A stretch of DNA of 64,000 bases from Bacillus sp. FJAT-27264 (GTDB lineage Bacteria > Bacillota > Bacilli > Paenibacillales > Paenibacillaceae), in contig NZ_MAQW01000033.1 of the NCBI RefSeq assembly GCF_001682855.1, forward strand, positions 173,102 through 237,101, written 5' to 3'. The notes under the pieces were generated by a model that saw only the letters and a program-made list of their open reading frames with translations, ran no database searches and was not told the origin of the DNA. The position numbers and the translations under genes were made by a program. Shown in pieces: positions 45,608 to 53,412 of the stretch. Positions within the stretch are counted from its first letter, which is position 1. Every line of letters starts with the position of its first letter.

Positions 45608-45815
45608 ACGGGGTACGGGCACCTGTTACGGGTTATGGGTTACGGGTTACGGGTTACGGGTTACGGGTTACGGGTTACGGGTTACGGTTACGGTTACGGT
45701 TACGGTTACGGTTACGGTTACGGTTACGGTTACGGTTACGGTTACGGTTACGGTTACAGTTACGGAGTACAGGGTACCTCTTGCGGGTTGCAGGTTGCCA
45801 GTTACGGGTTACCTC
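45608..45815. repeat. Telomere-like tandem array (TTACGGG)8 then (TTACGG)14
   Basis: Eight heptamers TTACGGG lie at 45626-45681 (the second is TTATGGG). They are followed without a break by fourteen hexamers TTACGG at 45682-45765 (the thirteenth is TTACAG). Decayed heptamers continue at 45781-45815 (TTGCGGG, TTGCAGG, TTGCCAG, TTACGGG, TTACCTC), and GGGTACGGG remnants lie just before. The frames that read through it are fortuitous. Confidence 0.95.
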
Positions 45816-45897
45816 TCACAATTCACTAGCCAAGACGCACAAGTTAACAGCCTCCGGCCAGCTACCATCAACCATCTCATTAGGTCAGACTATGCAA

Positions 45898-45944
45898 AAG
45901 AGGATGTCCGCAAAGCCTGTCTTTGGCTTATGGGACATCCTCTT
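45898..45944 (-). terminator. Terminator of the VanY-like gene
   Basis: AAGAGGATGTCC (45898-45909) pairs with GGACATCCTCTT (45933-45944), followed by TTTTG on the minus strand. Confidence 0.78.
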
Positions 45945-45963
45945 CCATCATACTAGTCCGTGC

Positions 45964-46839
45964 CTATTGAGACACCGGAACCGCATTATAGTATTCCTCC
46001 AGCGTAACACCGCTCTGTACAATATCAGCCGCAATCTCCTTGCCGACATAACGAATATGCCATGGCTCATACATGTATCCGGTAATATTCTCCTTGCCCT
46101 CCGGATACCGGATGATATACCCATACTCCGCTGCATGTCCAGCTAACCATTTGGCTTCTGGCGTACCGGCGAAGCAGCTTTCAGCCGCACACTTCCCGTC
46201 ACTGCTCGTCACATCAATAGCTAGTCCGGTCTGATGCTCGCTATGGCCTGGAACAGCGCTGTATCTGCGCGCTTTCTCCTCGCCATCACGTTTGACGTAA
46301 TTGTTGAACAGCCGCACCTGTGTAGATTGGGAACGGTAAGCGGAGACACCCGCCAGATAAATACCATCTTTCTGCGCACCAGCAAACAACTCTTCCAGTG
46401 CCGAAGCCGCTTCCTTGCGCATCATTCGTTTCTCAATTTTCTCCTTGAACGTAAACCGCACATTCGGATAAACGAGATCCTCAGGCTTGTAATTTTCCGG
46501 CAGTCCGTACTGCTTGTTCACCATCACCGTAATGCTGTCTGGTTCGGCAGCCGTTTGCTCGGAGGAACCGTTCCCCGAAGCAACTGGATCAGTTGAACCC
46601 GCAGGCACATCTCCTCCATTTGTGTTGCTGTTGCCAGCGTTATCCGGCTTGTCCGATCCTCCATCACCCGGAATTTCCGTCGGCTTAGGCGAGGCCACAG
46701 GCTGACCCTGAAGGTCATCCTGCTGATTGGCTGAAGCCCCCTGTTCCTCTGAGGCCGAAGGAATCGTATATTTACCGATCCCCCAGCCGATAGCAATGAC
46801 AATGATGAATAAGAACAGGACTCTTACTTTTTTGGACAT
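45964..46839 (-). CDS. D-alanyl-D-alanine carboxypeptidase, VanY/DacB (M15B)
   Basis: A 291-residue protein with one N-terminal membrane helix (VLFLFIIVIAIGWGIG), a Ser/Gly/Pro-rich linker (about 30-100) and a zinc metallopeptidase domain (about 115-285). Zinc ligands are seen in PGHSEHQTGLAID (H and D) and EPWHIRY (H), with the substrate arginine in SAYRSQSTQ. It trims the terminal D-Ala from peptidoglycan stems outside the membrane. Without vanRSHAX neighbours this is a housekeeping M15 enzyme, not vancomycin resistance. Confidence 0.92.
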   Translation of the reverse strand: MSKKVRVLFLFIIVIAIGWGIGKYTIPSASEEQGASANQQDDLQGQPVASPKPTEIPGDGGSDKPDNAGNSNTNGGDVPAGSTDPVASGNGSSEQTAAEPDSITVMVNKQYGLPENYKPEDLVYPNVRFTFKEKIEKRMMRKEAASALEELFAGAQKDGIYLAGVSAYRSQSTQVRLFNNYVKRDGEEKARRYSAVPGHSEHQTGLAIDVTSSDGKCAAESCFAGTPEAKWLAGHAAEYGYIIRYPEGKENITGYMYEPWHIRYVGKEIAADIVQSGVTLEEYYNAVPVSQ

Positions 46840-47025
46840 CTTTCTGCTTCTCCCTCCTAAACCCGTTTTCTTCTCTATTAGACCGGCAAATCACCGAAAA
46901 TGTTTCATTAAGAAGAAATAGACACACCGTAATCTGTTATATTCCCAAAAAAATATTACCATAGTCGCCGGCGTAAACGCCAACTGCACTATGGTAACAA
47001 GGTTACTTACGCCTGTCCATCGCCT

Positions 47026-48939
47026 TTATCTGGATGAGCCACGTCCGCCGCCCTTACGGCCGCCGGAACTATTGCTACGGCCTCCGCTGCGCGAGCCATT
47101 GCCGCCATAGCCGCTCTGGCCTCCGCTGCGTGAACCATTACCGCCGTAGCCGCTCCGGCTTCCGCCACGTGAGCCACTGTCGCTGTTGCCGCTCTGGCTT
47201 TCACCACGCGAGCCATTGCCGCCGTAGCCGCTCCGGCTTCCGCCACGCGAGCCATTGCCGCCGTAGCCGCTCCGGCTTCCGCCACGCGAGCCACTGTCGC
47301 TATAGCCACTCTGGCCTCCGCTACGTGAGCCATTGCCGCCGTAGCCACTCCGGCTTCCGCCACGCGAGCCGCTAGCGCTGTAACCGCTCTGGCTTTCGCC
47401 ACGTGAGCCACTGTCGCTGTTGCCGCTTTGGCTTCCGCTGCGCGGGCCATTAGCGCTGTAGCCGCTCCGCGGGCCATTGCCACCCTGGGCGCTGCGGCCC
47501 GGACGGGAACTGGCTGCCGGCTGTTCCCAGACGGCAGCTTCCTTGGTGCGTCCGCGGCCACCGCCGCCTTGGGCACTGCGGCCCGGGCGGGAGCTGGCTG
47601 CCGGCTGTTCCCAGACGGCAGCTTCCTTAGCGCGTCCGCGGCCATTGCCGCCTTGACGCGCACCAGCCTCACGCGGCGCTGCGCCGCTGCGGGCTGCGCC
47701 ACGGCCGCCGGTCTTCGGTCCGCGGCCGGACCGTACCGATTCGGCACCCTGGCGGCTGCCTTGACGGCTTCCGCCGCCCTTTGCAGCAGCCGAGAATTCG
47801 CCGACGCCGAACTCGTCTTTCTCATAGCGGCGGCGATCAAGCCGCTGCGAGATGCCTTGCTCGATCATATCGAGGCCTTGCTGGTCACGCGGCGAGGCGA
47901 AAGTGATCGCCAAGCCCTTGCCACCGGCACGGCCTGTCCGCCCGATCCGGTGAATGTAGCTGTCCACATCCAGCGGCATATCGTAGTTGAAGACATGCGT
48001 TACACCTTCAACATCCAGCCCGCGGGCCGCTACGTCGGTAGCTACAAGAAGCTGTAGCTTGGCGTCGCGGAATCTTTTCATCACCGCTTCACGCTTCGCC
48101 TGTGACAGATCACCATGCAGCTCATCACATTCGTAACCAGCCTTCTGCAACGCCTCGTTCAGATTGGATACCCGGCGTTTGGTCCGGCAGAAGATCATCG
48201 CCAAATACGGACGGTCCCGCTCGATCAAGGCTTGCAGGGCTTCCTCCTTGTTCCGGTCAGAGCATTCCACTACTTGCTGACGGATATTGTCCAGCGGAAT
48301 CGGTGAACCACTCTTGATCACGATATCCAGCGGCTCTTTCATATAATTGGCTGCAAGACGCTTAATTGGATCTGGCATAGTTGCTGAGAACAGCATCGTC
48401 TGACGGCGGTAAGGCACAGCCGTGATAATGGTCTCAACATCCTCCAGGAAGCCCATATGCAGCATTTGATCCGCCTCGTCCAGAACGAGCATTTTCACCC
48501 CACTGAGATCCAGTGTCTCCCGGCGCAAATGGTCCAAAAGACGTCCCGGCGTTCCGATAATCAGGTGACGGCCGCCTTCCAGCTTGCGGAGCTGCTTCTC
48601 CACATCTTGGCCACCGTACACAGCGAGGATTTTGACGCCTGTGTGACGCGCCAGCTTGCGTGCCTCTTCTGTAATTTGCAAAGCCAGCTCCCGTGTTGGA
48701 GCCAGGATTAACGCCTGCGGATAAGCCCGCTCTACATAGATCTTGTCTAGAATCGGCAGTAGGAACGCAAGTGTCTTCCCTGTTCCTGTCTTAGCCCGTG
48801 CAATAACATCCAATCCCTGTACAACTGGCGGAATTGCTTCCTGTTGTACGGGGGTCGGTTGGACAATCCCTTGTCCTTGAAGAAGTCCAGTCAACACCTC
48901 TGAAACTCCCAAATCTTTAAAACCCGGCAAATTCTCCAC
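47026..48939 (-). CDS. DEAD-box RNA helicase with long RGG/SRSGYGGNGS-rich tail
   Basis: A 637-residue helicase. The core (about 1-365) has the Q motif PTPVQQEAIP, AKTGTGKT (49-56), PTRELALQ, VLDEADQM, FSATMP and HRIGRTGRAGGKG. It unwinds RNA duplexes with ATP, as in cold adaptation, ribosome assembly or RNA decay. From about residue 370 the protein is disordered. It contains two near-identical 27-residue units around KEAAVWEQPAASSRPGRSA, then some ten copies of a 13-residue unit based on SGYGGNGSRGGSR. The GTG start (48939) has a weak binding site. A TTG at 48930 is an alternative. A structured leader lies upstream. Confidence 0.93.
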   Translation of the reverse strand: MENLPGFKDLGVSEVLTGLLQGQGIVQPTPVQQEAIPPVVQGLDVIARAKTGTGKTLAFLLPILDKIYVERAYPQALILAPTRELALQITEEARKLARHTGVKILAVYGGQDVEKQLRKLEGGRHLIIGTPGRLLDHLRRETLDLSGVKMLVLDEADQMLHMGFLEDVETIITAVPYRRQTMLFSATMPDPIKRLAANYMKEPLDIVIKSGSPIPLDNIRQQVVECSDRNKEEALQALIERDRPYLAMIFCRTKRRVSNLNEALQKAGYECDELHGDLSQAKREAVMKRFRDAKLQLLVATDVAARGLDVEGVTHVFNYDMPLDVDSYIHRIGRTGRAGGKGLAITFASPRDQQGLDMIEQGISQRLDRRRYEKDEFGVGEFSAAAKGGGSRQGSRQGAESVRSGRGPKTGGRGAARSGAAPREAGARQGGNGRGRAKEAAVWEQPAASSRPGRSAQGGGGRGRTKEAAVWEQPAASSRPGRSAQGGNGPRSGYSANGPRSGSQSGNSDSGSRGESQSGYSASGSRGGSRSGYGGNGSRSGGQSGYSDSGSRGGSRSGYGGNGSRGGSRSGYGGNGSRGESQSGNSDSGSRGGSRSGYGGNGSRSGGQSGYGGNGSRSGGRSNSSGGRKGGGRGSSR

Positions 48940-49025
48940 CTCACTGTTTCTACAAAATAATGATGCTTCTCAGCATCTCTTCGCTTCCTAAACTTCAGAC
49001 CTTCCGCAACATCCCTATTCAAGTA

Positions 49026-49065
49026 GAAACGGCTTTGCCGTCCTCTAAGGGACGGTATCCGTTTC
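49026..49065. repeat. Bipartite hairpin in the helicase leader
   Basis: An outer stem GAAACGG/CCGTTTC encloses an inner stem GCCGTCC-TCTAA-GGGACGGT. The arrangement looks like a bacterial interspersed palindrome. No T-run suggests a role other than termination. Confidence 0.6.
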
Positions 49066-49100
49066 AGCGAGAAATATAAGGATAATTTATAGTGTAGAAC

Positions 49101-49219
49101 GAATCAATTTCATAATGCGGATTTCAATCCGAATAGGTACCATATCAAGTTGTACCTAAACCATGTACAATTTGATATCGATGATTAGACGCTCACTTAT
49201 AGATTTATGAAATTGATTC
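49101..49219 (-). repeat. 119-bp structured repeat, copy B
   Basis: The reverse complement aligns without gaps to 8840-8958. Its termini GAATCAATTTCAT/ATGAAATTGATTC pair perfectly. The flanks continue the palindrome (GATATAAG...CTTATATTTC), so the full imperfect palindrome spans about 49073-49247. It lies between the helicase start and a terminator. Confidence 0.85.
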
Positions 49220-49253
49220 AGAACATATAAATTCTTATATCTCAAACAAAAAG

Positions 49254-49283
49254 CGGAAGAACTCCGTCACCGGAGCCCTTCCG
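49254..49283 (-). terminator. Terminator downstream of ubiB and the small coding-like frame
   Basis: CGGAAG/CTTCCG and CTCCG/CGGAG form a stem with a TCAC loop and symmetrical AA/CC internal loop. CTTTTTGTTTG follows on the minus strand. It begins about 17 bases after the stop of the frame at 49301-49543. Confidence 0.8.
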
Positions 49284-49300
49284 TCCCAATGTATCCTTGA

Positions 49301-49494
49301 TCACCATAGCGGAGTCGTCAAGGTTCGGTTTCTTAAAGGGCAGCTAGTCACCGGACAGTCCAGACGGCACTCCATTGCTTTATATTCAACACTTTCGTCA
49401 TGAGAATCCAGCTTAGGCTTAGAAAGTTCCTCTATATTGTACTTGATCCTCAGGCCTTTGTGGTGAAAATGGACAAGAATATTTCCTGATTCAT
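49301..49494 (-). pseudogene. Small cysteine-containing ORF, probably frameshifted or with a non-standard start
   Basis: Directly behind the UbiB TAG stop the same frame stays open for 80 codons (49301-49543). It has coding-like codon use and ends in a stop just before a terminator. The translated part includes HFHHKGLRIKYNIEEL and MECRLDCPVTSCPL (three cysteines spaced C-x3-C-x4-C). No ATG, GTG or TTG precedes the conserved-looking part in frame. An ATG at 49494 in another frame would reach it if one A were added near 49481-49484, giving about 64 residues. Either the gene has lost a base, it starts at ATT behind AAAGG, or UbiB is extended by readthrough. I do not recognise the family. Confidence 0.4.
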
Positions 49495-49543
49495 TAGCCG
49501 GCTCTATTAATATACCCCAAATGGCAGCCTTTGCTTCAACTCG

Positions 49544-51214
49544 CTAAAACCTGCCCGACTTGAAAATCGAGAACAGCAGCCATAAGAACATTAGCAGCGC
49601 CACCACTGCGCCAATCTCCACCGTAGGGAAATCCCACAGATGGGAAGGATCGCCCCGCATCGCCGAGCCGATAATCAGTCCCACCATGATGATGCTAAAG
49701 GCCAGCAGCACGATGCTGAAGGACAACCGGTTGCCAATCCGGTCTAGCTTGCGCTGGAGCGCCTGAAATTCAGGAAGTCCAACCTCAACCTTCAGCTTAC
49801 CCGAGCTGACCAGCGCTGAGAGCTGACGCGCCTGTGCCGGCAGCTCAATCAGACTCTCGGCCAGTTCTGCTACGCCGTCCCACAGCTTGCGCTGAATCCG
49901 GCTACCGGTAAAACGCTCCTTGGCCAGCCGCTTGCCGAAAGGCTCAGCCATCTGGACAATGCTGAAAGAAGGGTCGAGGTTCCCGACGACCCCCTCCATG
50001 GTCAGCATCGTCTTCCCCAGTATCGCCAGATCCGGCGGAATCACCAGCCGGTGTTTGCGGGCAATGCCGAAGAGATCATTCAGCGCCTTGCCGATACTGA
50101 CCTGATTGAAAGGAACATCATAATATTCATCCCGCAGACGGTCGACATCATTATGCAACGCCACCCGGTCAGCACTCTCTGGAATCACGCCAAGTTTAAG
50201 AATGGCCCGCACCATCGCCTCTGTATTCTTTCGCATCAGAGCGATGATTAGTGCAGATAATTGCTCCCGCATCTGATCACTCAGGCGGCCAACCATCCCG
50301 AAGTCGATTAAGGCCAGCTTCCCGTCCTCCATCAGCATCACGTTGCCTGGATGCGGGTCGGCGTGGAAGAATCCGTGAATGAATACCTGACTCAGCATCG
50401 TCTCTACAAGCTGCTGTGCGACATCCTTGAGCTTGACACCCTTGTCCAGCAATTCTTGGCGGCGGTTCAAGGTAATGCCTTCCACATACTCCATAGTCAG
50501 CACCCTTGTTGAAGAATAATCCCAATAAATCTCCGGGATATATACCGCCTCGTGTTGTTCGAGCTGACCCGCTATTTTCTCTGCATTGCGCCCTTCCTGG
50601 CTATAATCCAGCTCCCCCAGCAGAGACCTGGAGAACTCATCCGCCATGCGGGAGAGGCCATACTGCTTAGCCCAGTCCATGCGCCTCTCCGCCAGAGCGC
50701 ACAGGTCGCGGAGAATCTCCAGGTCACGACTCATCGTCCGCAGCACGCCAGGACGCTGGATTTTGACTGCAACAGTCACCCCATCGTGCAGCACCGCACG
50801 GTGAACCTGACCGATGGAAGCAGCGGCAAGCGGTTTATATTCAAAGGATTGAAAAATCTCGTCCACATGCTGATCCAATTCCTGCTCCACAATGGACCGG
50901 GCCGTATCGGCCGAGAACGGCGGCACATGATCCTGGAGCTTCACCAGCTCCTGAATAATGGAATCGGGCAGCAGATCGGAACGGGTACTGGCGAGCTGGC
51001 CCAACTTGACAAAAGTCGGCCCCAAATCCTCCAGCACCCGGCGGATGCGCTCCCCGAGGGTTAAACTTTCATGAACCTCCTGTGTGACCAGACGGCGCGG
51101 GAGGGAGAGAAGATGGTAGAGTCCAAGTTCCTCGACCATATAACCAAAGCCATGACGCATAAGCGCCATGGCAATCGCCCGATAACGTCCAGCATGCCTG
51201 ATGCGGACCGCCAT
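49544..51214 (-). CDS. ABC1/UbiB (AarF) family atypical kinase
   Basis: A 556-residue UbiB-family protein of the protein-kinase-like superfamily, linked in other organisms to quinone or lipid homeostasis. FVKLGQLASTRSDLLP is the KxGQ motif. AAASIGQVHRA carries the alanine-rich loop in place of a glycine loop, and FFHADPHPGNVML with LIDFGMVG gives the catalytic and metal-binding residues. Two C-terminal membrane helices anchor it. It starts immediately after the stop of the phasin-like gene (TAA-ATG), so the two form an operon. Confidence 0.92.
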   Translation of the reverse strand: MAVRIRHAGRYRAIAMALMRHGFGYMVEELGLYHLLSLPRRLVTQEVHESLTLGERIRRVLEDLGPTFVKLGQLASTRSDLLPDSIIQELVKLQDHVPPFSADTARSIVEQELDQHVDEIFQSFEYKPLAAASIGQVHRAVLHDGVTVAVKIQRPGVLRTMSRDLEILRDLCALAERRMDWAKQYGLSRMADEFSRSLLGELDYSQEGRNAEKIAGQLEQHEAVYIPEIYWDYSSTRVLTMEYVEGITLNRRQELLDKGVKLKDVAQQLVETMLSQVFIHGFFHADPHPGNVMLMEDGKLALIDFGMVGRLSDQMREQLSALIIALMRKNTEAMVRAILKLGVIPESADRVALHNDVDRLRDEYYDVPFNQVSIGKALNDLFGIARKHRLVIPPDLAILGKTMLTMEGVVGNLDPSFSIVQMAEPFGKRLAKERFTGSRIQRKLWDGVAELAESLIELPAQARQLSALVSSGKLKVEVGLPEFQALQRKLDRIGNRLSFSIVLLAFSIIMVGLIIGSAMRGDPSHLWDFPTVEIGAVVALLMFLWLLFSIFKSGRF

Positions 51215-51562
51215 TTATTCGTTACGCGTTTCCGGTAAAGTTCCTTCCAACCGGGAAATGCCCTCCAGCGCCGCTATGCGATGCTCCAGTCCGGCTATTT
51301 TGGCCTCAAGGGCTTCAATATCCTTGTGTGACGGCACCTTCAGATCATTCAATACACGTTGTACCTGTTCTTGTATGGCTGACTTGAATACGCCGCGTTC
51401 TTCATCTCCCCGCTCGATAAGCCGATCGACCAATGCTTTCGATTCGGAAGGTGCAAGCTCTCCGCGCTTCACAAGATCCTCGACTGCCTTCTCAACTTTT
51501 TCCTTGCTGACTATGGTGAGGCCCACTCCTAAAGAGATCGCTTTTTTAAACAAATCACTCAT
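51215..51562 (-). CDS. Phasin-like (PhaP/PhaF-type) coiled-coil protein
   Basis: A 115-residue protein. N-terminal DLFKKAISLGVGLTIVSKEK and the following ELAPSESKALVDRLIERG match the polyhydroxyalkanoate-regulator phasin-like group common in Bacillota. The C-terminal half (HKDIEALEAKIAGLEHRIAALE) is a clear coiled coil. No PHA synthase is present here. The tight link to ubiB suggests a shared role, which remains unknown. Confidence 0.75.
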   Translation of the reverse strand: MSDLFKKAISLGVGLTIVSKEKVEKAVEDLVKRGELAPSESKALVDRLIERGDEERGVFKSAIQEQVQRVLNDLKVPSHKDIEALEAKIAGLEHRIAALEGISRLEGTLPETRNE

Positions 51563-51668
51563 GGCACTTTCCTCCCAAAGATTGCGTTTTGTTGTAAACA
51601 GAAGTCATGGTTAAAGTATACCCCACTGAGCAGCGAATTCATAAAAGGAACAACGAGACCTTTATTCT

Positions 51669-52307
51669 CTAAGAAGTATGAGGAATGCGCGCAGCCCAGG
51701 TTGCAGCCTGCAAAATCAGCTCCCGGATCGCCGGATGCCGGAACGTAGGCTCATGATGGCCAGGCATCAGATAGACAACTCTTCCCTGACCGTAGCGATG
51801 ACACCATGCAGCAGGTAGCCATTCACCATCGGCCTCATACTCGAGGAGCACAGTTTTCTCTGTGAAAGGATCAAATTCGAACCGGTATGGCTCTTCGTCC
51901 AGTTCAAAATCTTCAATTCCCTCTGTAATATCATGCTGCTGCACGCGGAATTTCAAGGGACCATAAGGCGGATGGGTGGTGAATTTCCCGCCGATTAGCT
52001 GGGCCAGCTCATAGCGCTTTGCCAGCGATACGCCGGTATGCAGAACAATGAGCCCACCGCCACCACTCACATAGCTTAGTAGCCCTGCCGTCTGCTGGGG
52101 CGACACCGTTTCATTCCATAATTCATTATAAGCGATACATAAGTCATAGCCGGCCAAATGCTCGCTCAGCAACAGTTTTTTATTCTCTGAACATTGAACC
52201 GTCAGCAATTCATGCAAAATTTCACCGATTTGTTGATCCACTCCCTGCAAGGGATGGAAACGGGGATGGGTGTAGTCACCAAGTAATAGACATTTTCTTT
52301 TGTCCAT
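51669..52307 (-). CDS. ThuA-like domain protein
   Basis: A 212-residue protein with a class I glutamine-amidotransferase-like ThuA fold. LLLGDYTHPRFHP at the start, GGGGLIVLHTG in the middle, and AAWCHRYGQGRVVYLMPGH near the end follow the family pattern. ThuA relatives act in trehalose or other carbohydrate use, but the precise reaction is not established. It sits 205 bases after hemD on the same strand with a terminator between. Confidence 0.85.
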   Translation of the reverse strand: MDKRKCLLLGDYTHPRFHPLQGVDQQIGEILHELLTVQCSENKKLLLSEHLAGYDLCIAYNELWNETVSPQQTAGLLSYVSGGGGLIVLHTGVSLAKRYELAQLIGGKFTTHPPYGPLKFRVQQHDITEGIEDFELDEEPYRFEFDPFTEKTVLLEYEADGEWLPAAWCHRYGQGRVVYLMPGHHEPTFRHPAIRELILQAATWAARIPHTS

Positions 52308-52428
52308 AGGTGCACTCCTCCTTACTTATTCGTCTGGTGTAATTGGTATGCGTTTCCTTTATTCTAAGGAAAACCTGCCGGGATGTCCATCCATAACGGA
52401 CCTTCCCCTTAGATTGGTCCTCCAGTTA

Positions 52429-52465
52429 AAAAAGCATTTCCACCTTCGATTGCGGCGAAAATGCT
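52429..52465 (-). terminator. Terminator of hemD
   Basis: AGCATTTCCACC pairs with GGCGAAAATGCT (two non-Watson-Crick positions). TTTTTT follows on the minus strand. Confidence 0.8.
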
Positions 52466-52512
52466 CTCTTGATCGGCCTACTGTACAGGCTAGCCAGCCC
52501 TCCTGTTCTGAC

Positions 52513-53325
52513 TTAGCGGCTAGCAGCCAGATAGCGGCCAAGCTCTACGAACATGCTGCCCATCCGCTCGTGTTCTGGCATGACGATCCGCGTAATCCCC
52601 TCTTCTTGAAGTGCGGCAGAGGTAATGCGCCCGACCGACACGGCAAGCACGTCATTTTCAAAAGCCTCCCGCAGTGCTTCCAGCTTATTTTCCTTCTTCG
52701 CAAATTGAGAGAGAAAACGAAATTGTGGCGCACTGGTGAAGGCCACGGCATCTACTTTTCCGGTCACAATTTCATCCAGTAGCCTGTCCAGCTCACCAGG
52801 CTCAGGAGGGGTATGGCGGTACGGCAGGATCTGCCGGACTGCGGCTCCGACAGTATCCAACCATTCGGTGAGAACGGGTGCCGGATCACCGTGGAGCTGC
52901 AGCAAAACGTCCTTGCCCTGCAGATCCAGGCTTTCCATGCCCCGTATCAGGCCTGTACTGCTGCCATCATCATCGCGGGCGACAGGGACCAACCCTCTCT
53001 TCTTCAAAGCATTAACTGTTTTGTAACCCCGAGCGGCAATAAGGGAGCCTGACAAGACTTCCTGAAAACGTTGCTCCAGCCCCATACTGCCGGCCATAGT
53101 AAACAGCGCTTCCAGCCCAATGCCCGTAGTCAGAATCACTAGATAAGGAGGACTGGCAATCCAGCCCTCCAGGCCTTCGCGCAGCGCATCATCATCCAGA
53201 AACACGGTTCCCTGGGCAGGCCGCAACAACGCCGTTCCACCCATATTCTGTACCAGCTTGGTCATTTCCTCGGCCTTACGCGCACCGGCGAGGGCGATGG
53301 TGAGACCTTTTAATTGCTCTGCCAT
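52513..53325 (-). CDS. hemD: Uroporphyrinogen-III synthase family protein
   Basis: A 270-residue two-domain HemD fold that closes hydroxymethylbilane to uroporphyrinogen III. TIALAGARKAEEM at the N-terminus, VILTTGIGLEAL, LLQLHGDPAP and AFTSAPQFRFLSQFAK are recognisable HemD segments. Tight sequence conservation is not expected in this family. It stands alone, away from any hemAXCDBL cluster, so it may be a second copy or belong to a siroheme or cobalamin branch. Function therefore follows from fold, not context. Confidence 0.82.
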   Translation of the reverse strand: MAEQLKGLTIALAGARKAEEMTKLVQNMGGTALLRPAQGTVFLDDDALREGLEGWIASPPYLVILTTGIGLEALFTMAGSMGLEQRFQEVLSGSLIAARGYKTVNALKKRGLVPVARDDDGSSTGLIRGMESLDLQGKDVLLQLHGDPAPVLTEWLDTVGAAVRQILPYRHTPPEPGELDRLLDEIVTGKVDAVAFTSAPQFRFLSQFAKKENKLEALREAFENDVLAVSVGRITSAALQEEGITRIVMPEHERMGSMFVELGRYLAASR

Positions 53326-53412
53326 GAAATCTGCTCTCTCCTTATCATAACCCTGTTATTTTGCTTATCAGTATACTTGTAAATACCAGGAGATGGAAAG
53401 AAGGATTATTGA

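Noticed and set aside
45608..45815. CRISPR array
   Set aside because: Units are directly contiguous 6- and 7-mers with no spacers, and no cas genes are nearby.
45552..45956. Open frames with GYGYGY or VTVTVT repeats through the telomere-like array
   Set aside because: The frames stay open only because 6- and 7-base units lack stops. There is no ribosome binding site, and adjacent frames are equally open.
45964..46839. Vancomycin resistance (vanY) determinant
   Set aside because: Only the carboxypeptidase is present. No vanHAX ligase/dehydrogenase genes or vanRS pair adjoin it, so it is a housekeeping M15 enzyme.
47007..47840. 277-codon minus-strand frame rich in Ala/Arg overlapping the helicase tail
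   Set aside because: It is an alternative frame of the repetitive helicase tail, with no start signal. Its composition is dictated by the repeats.
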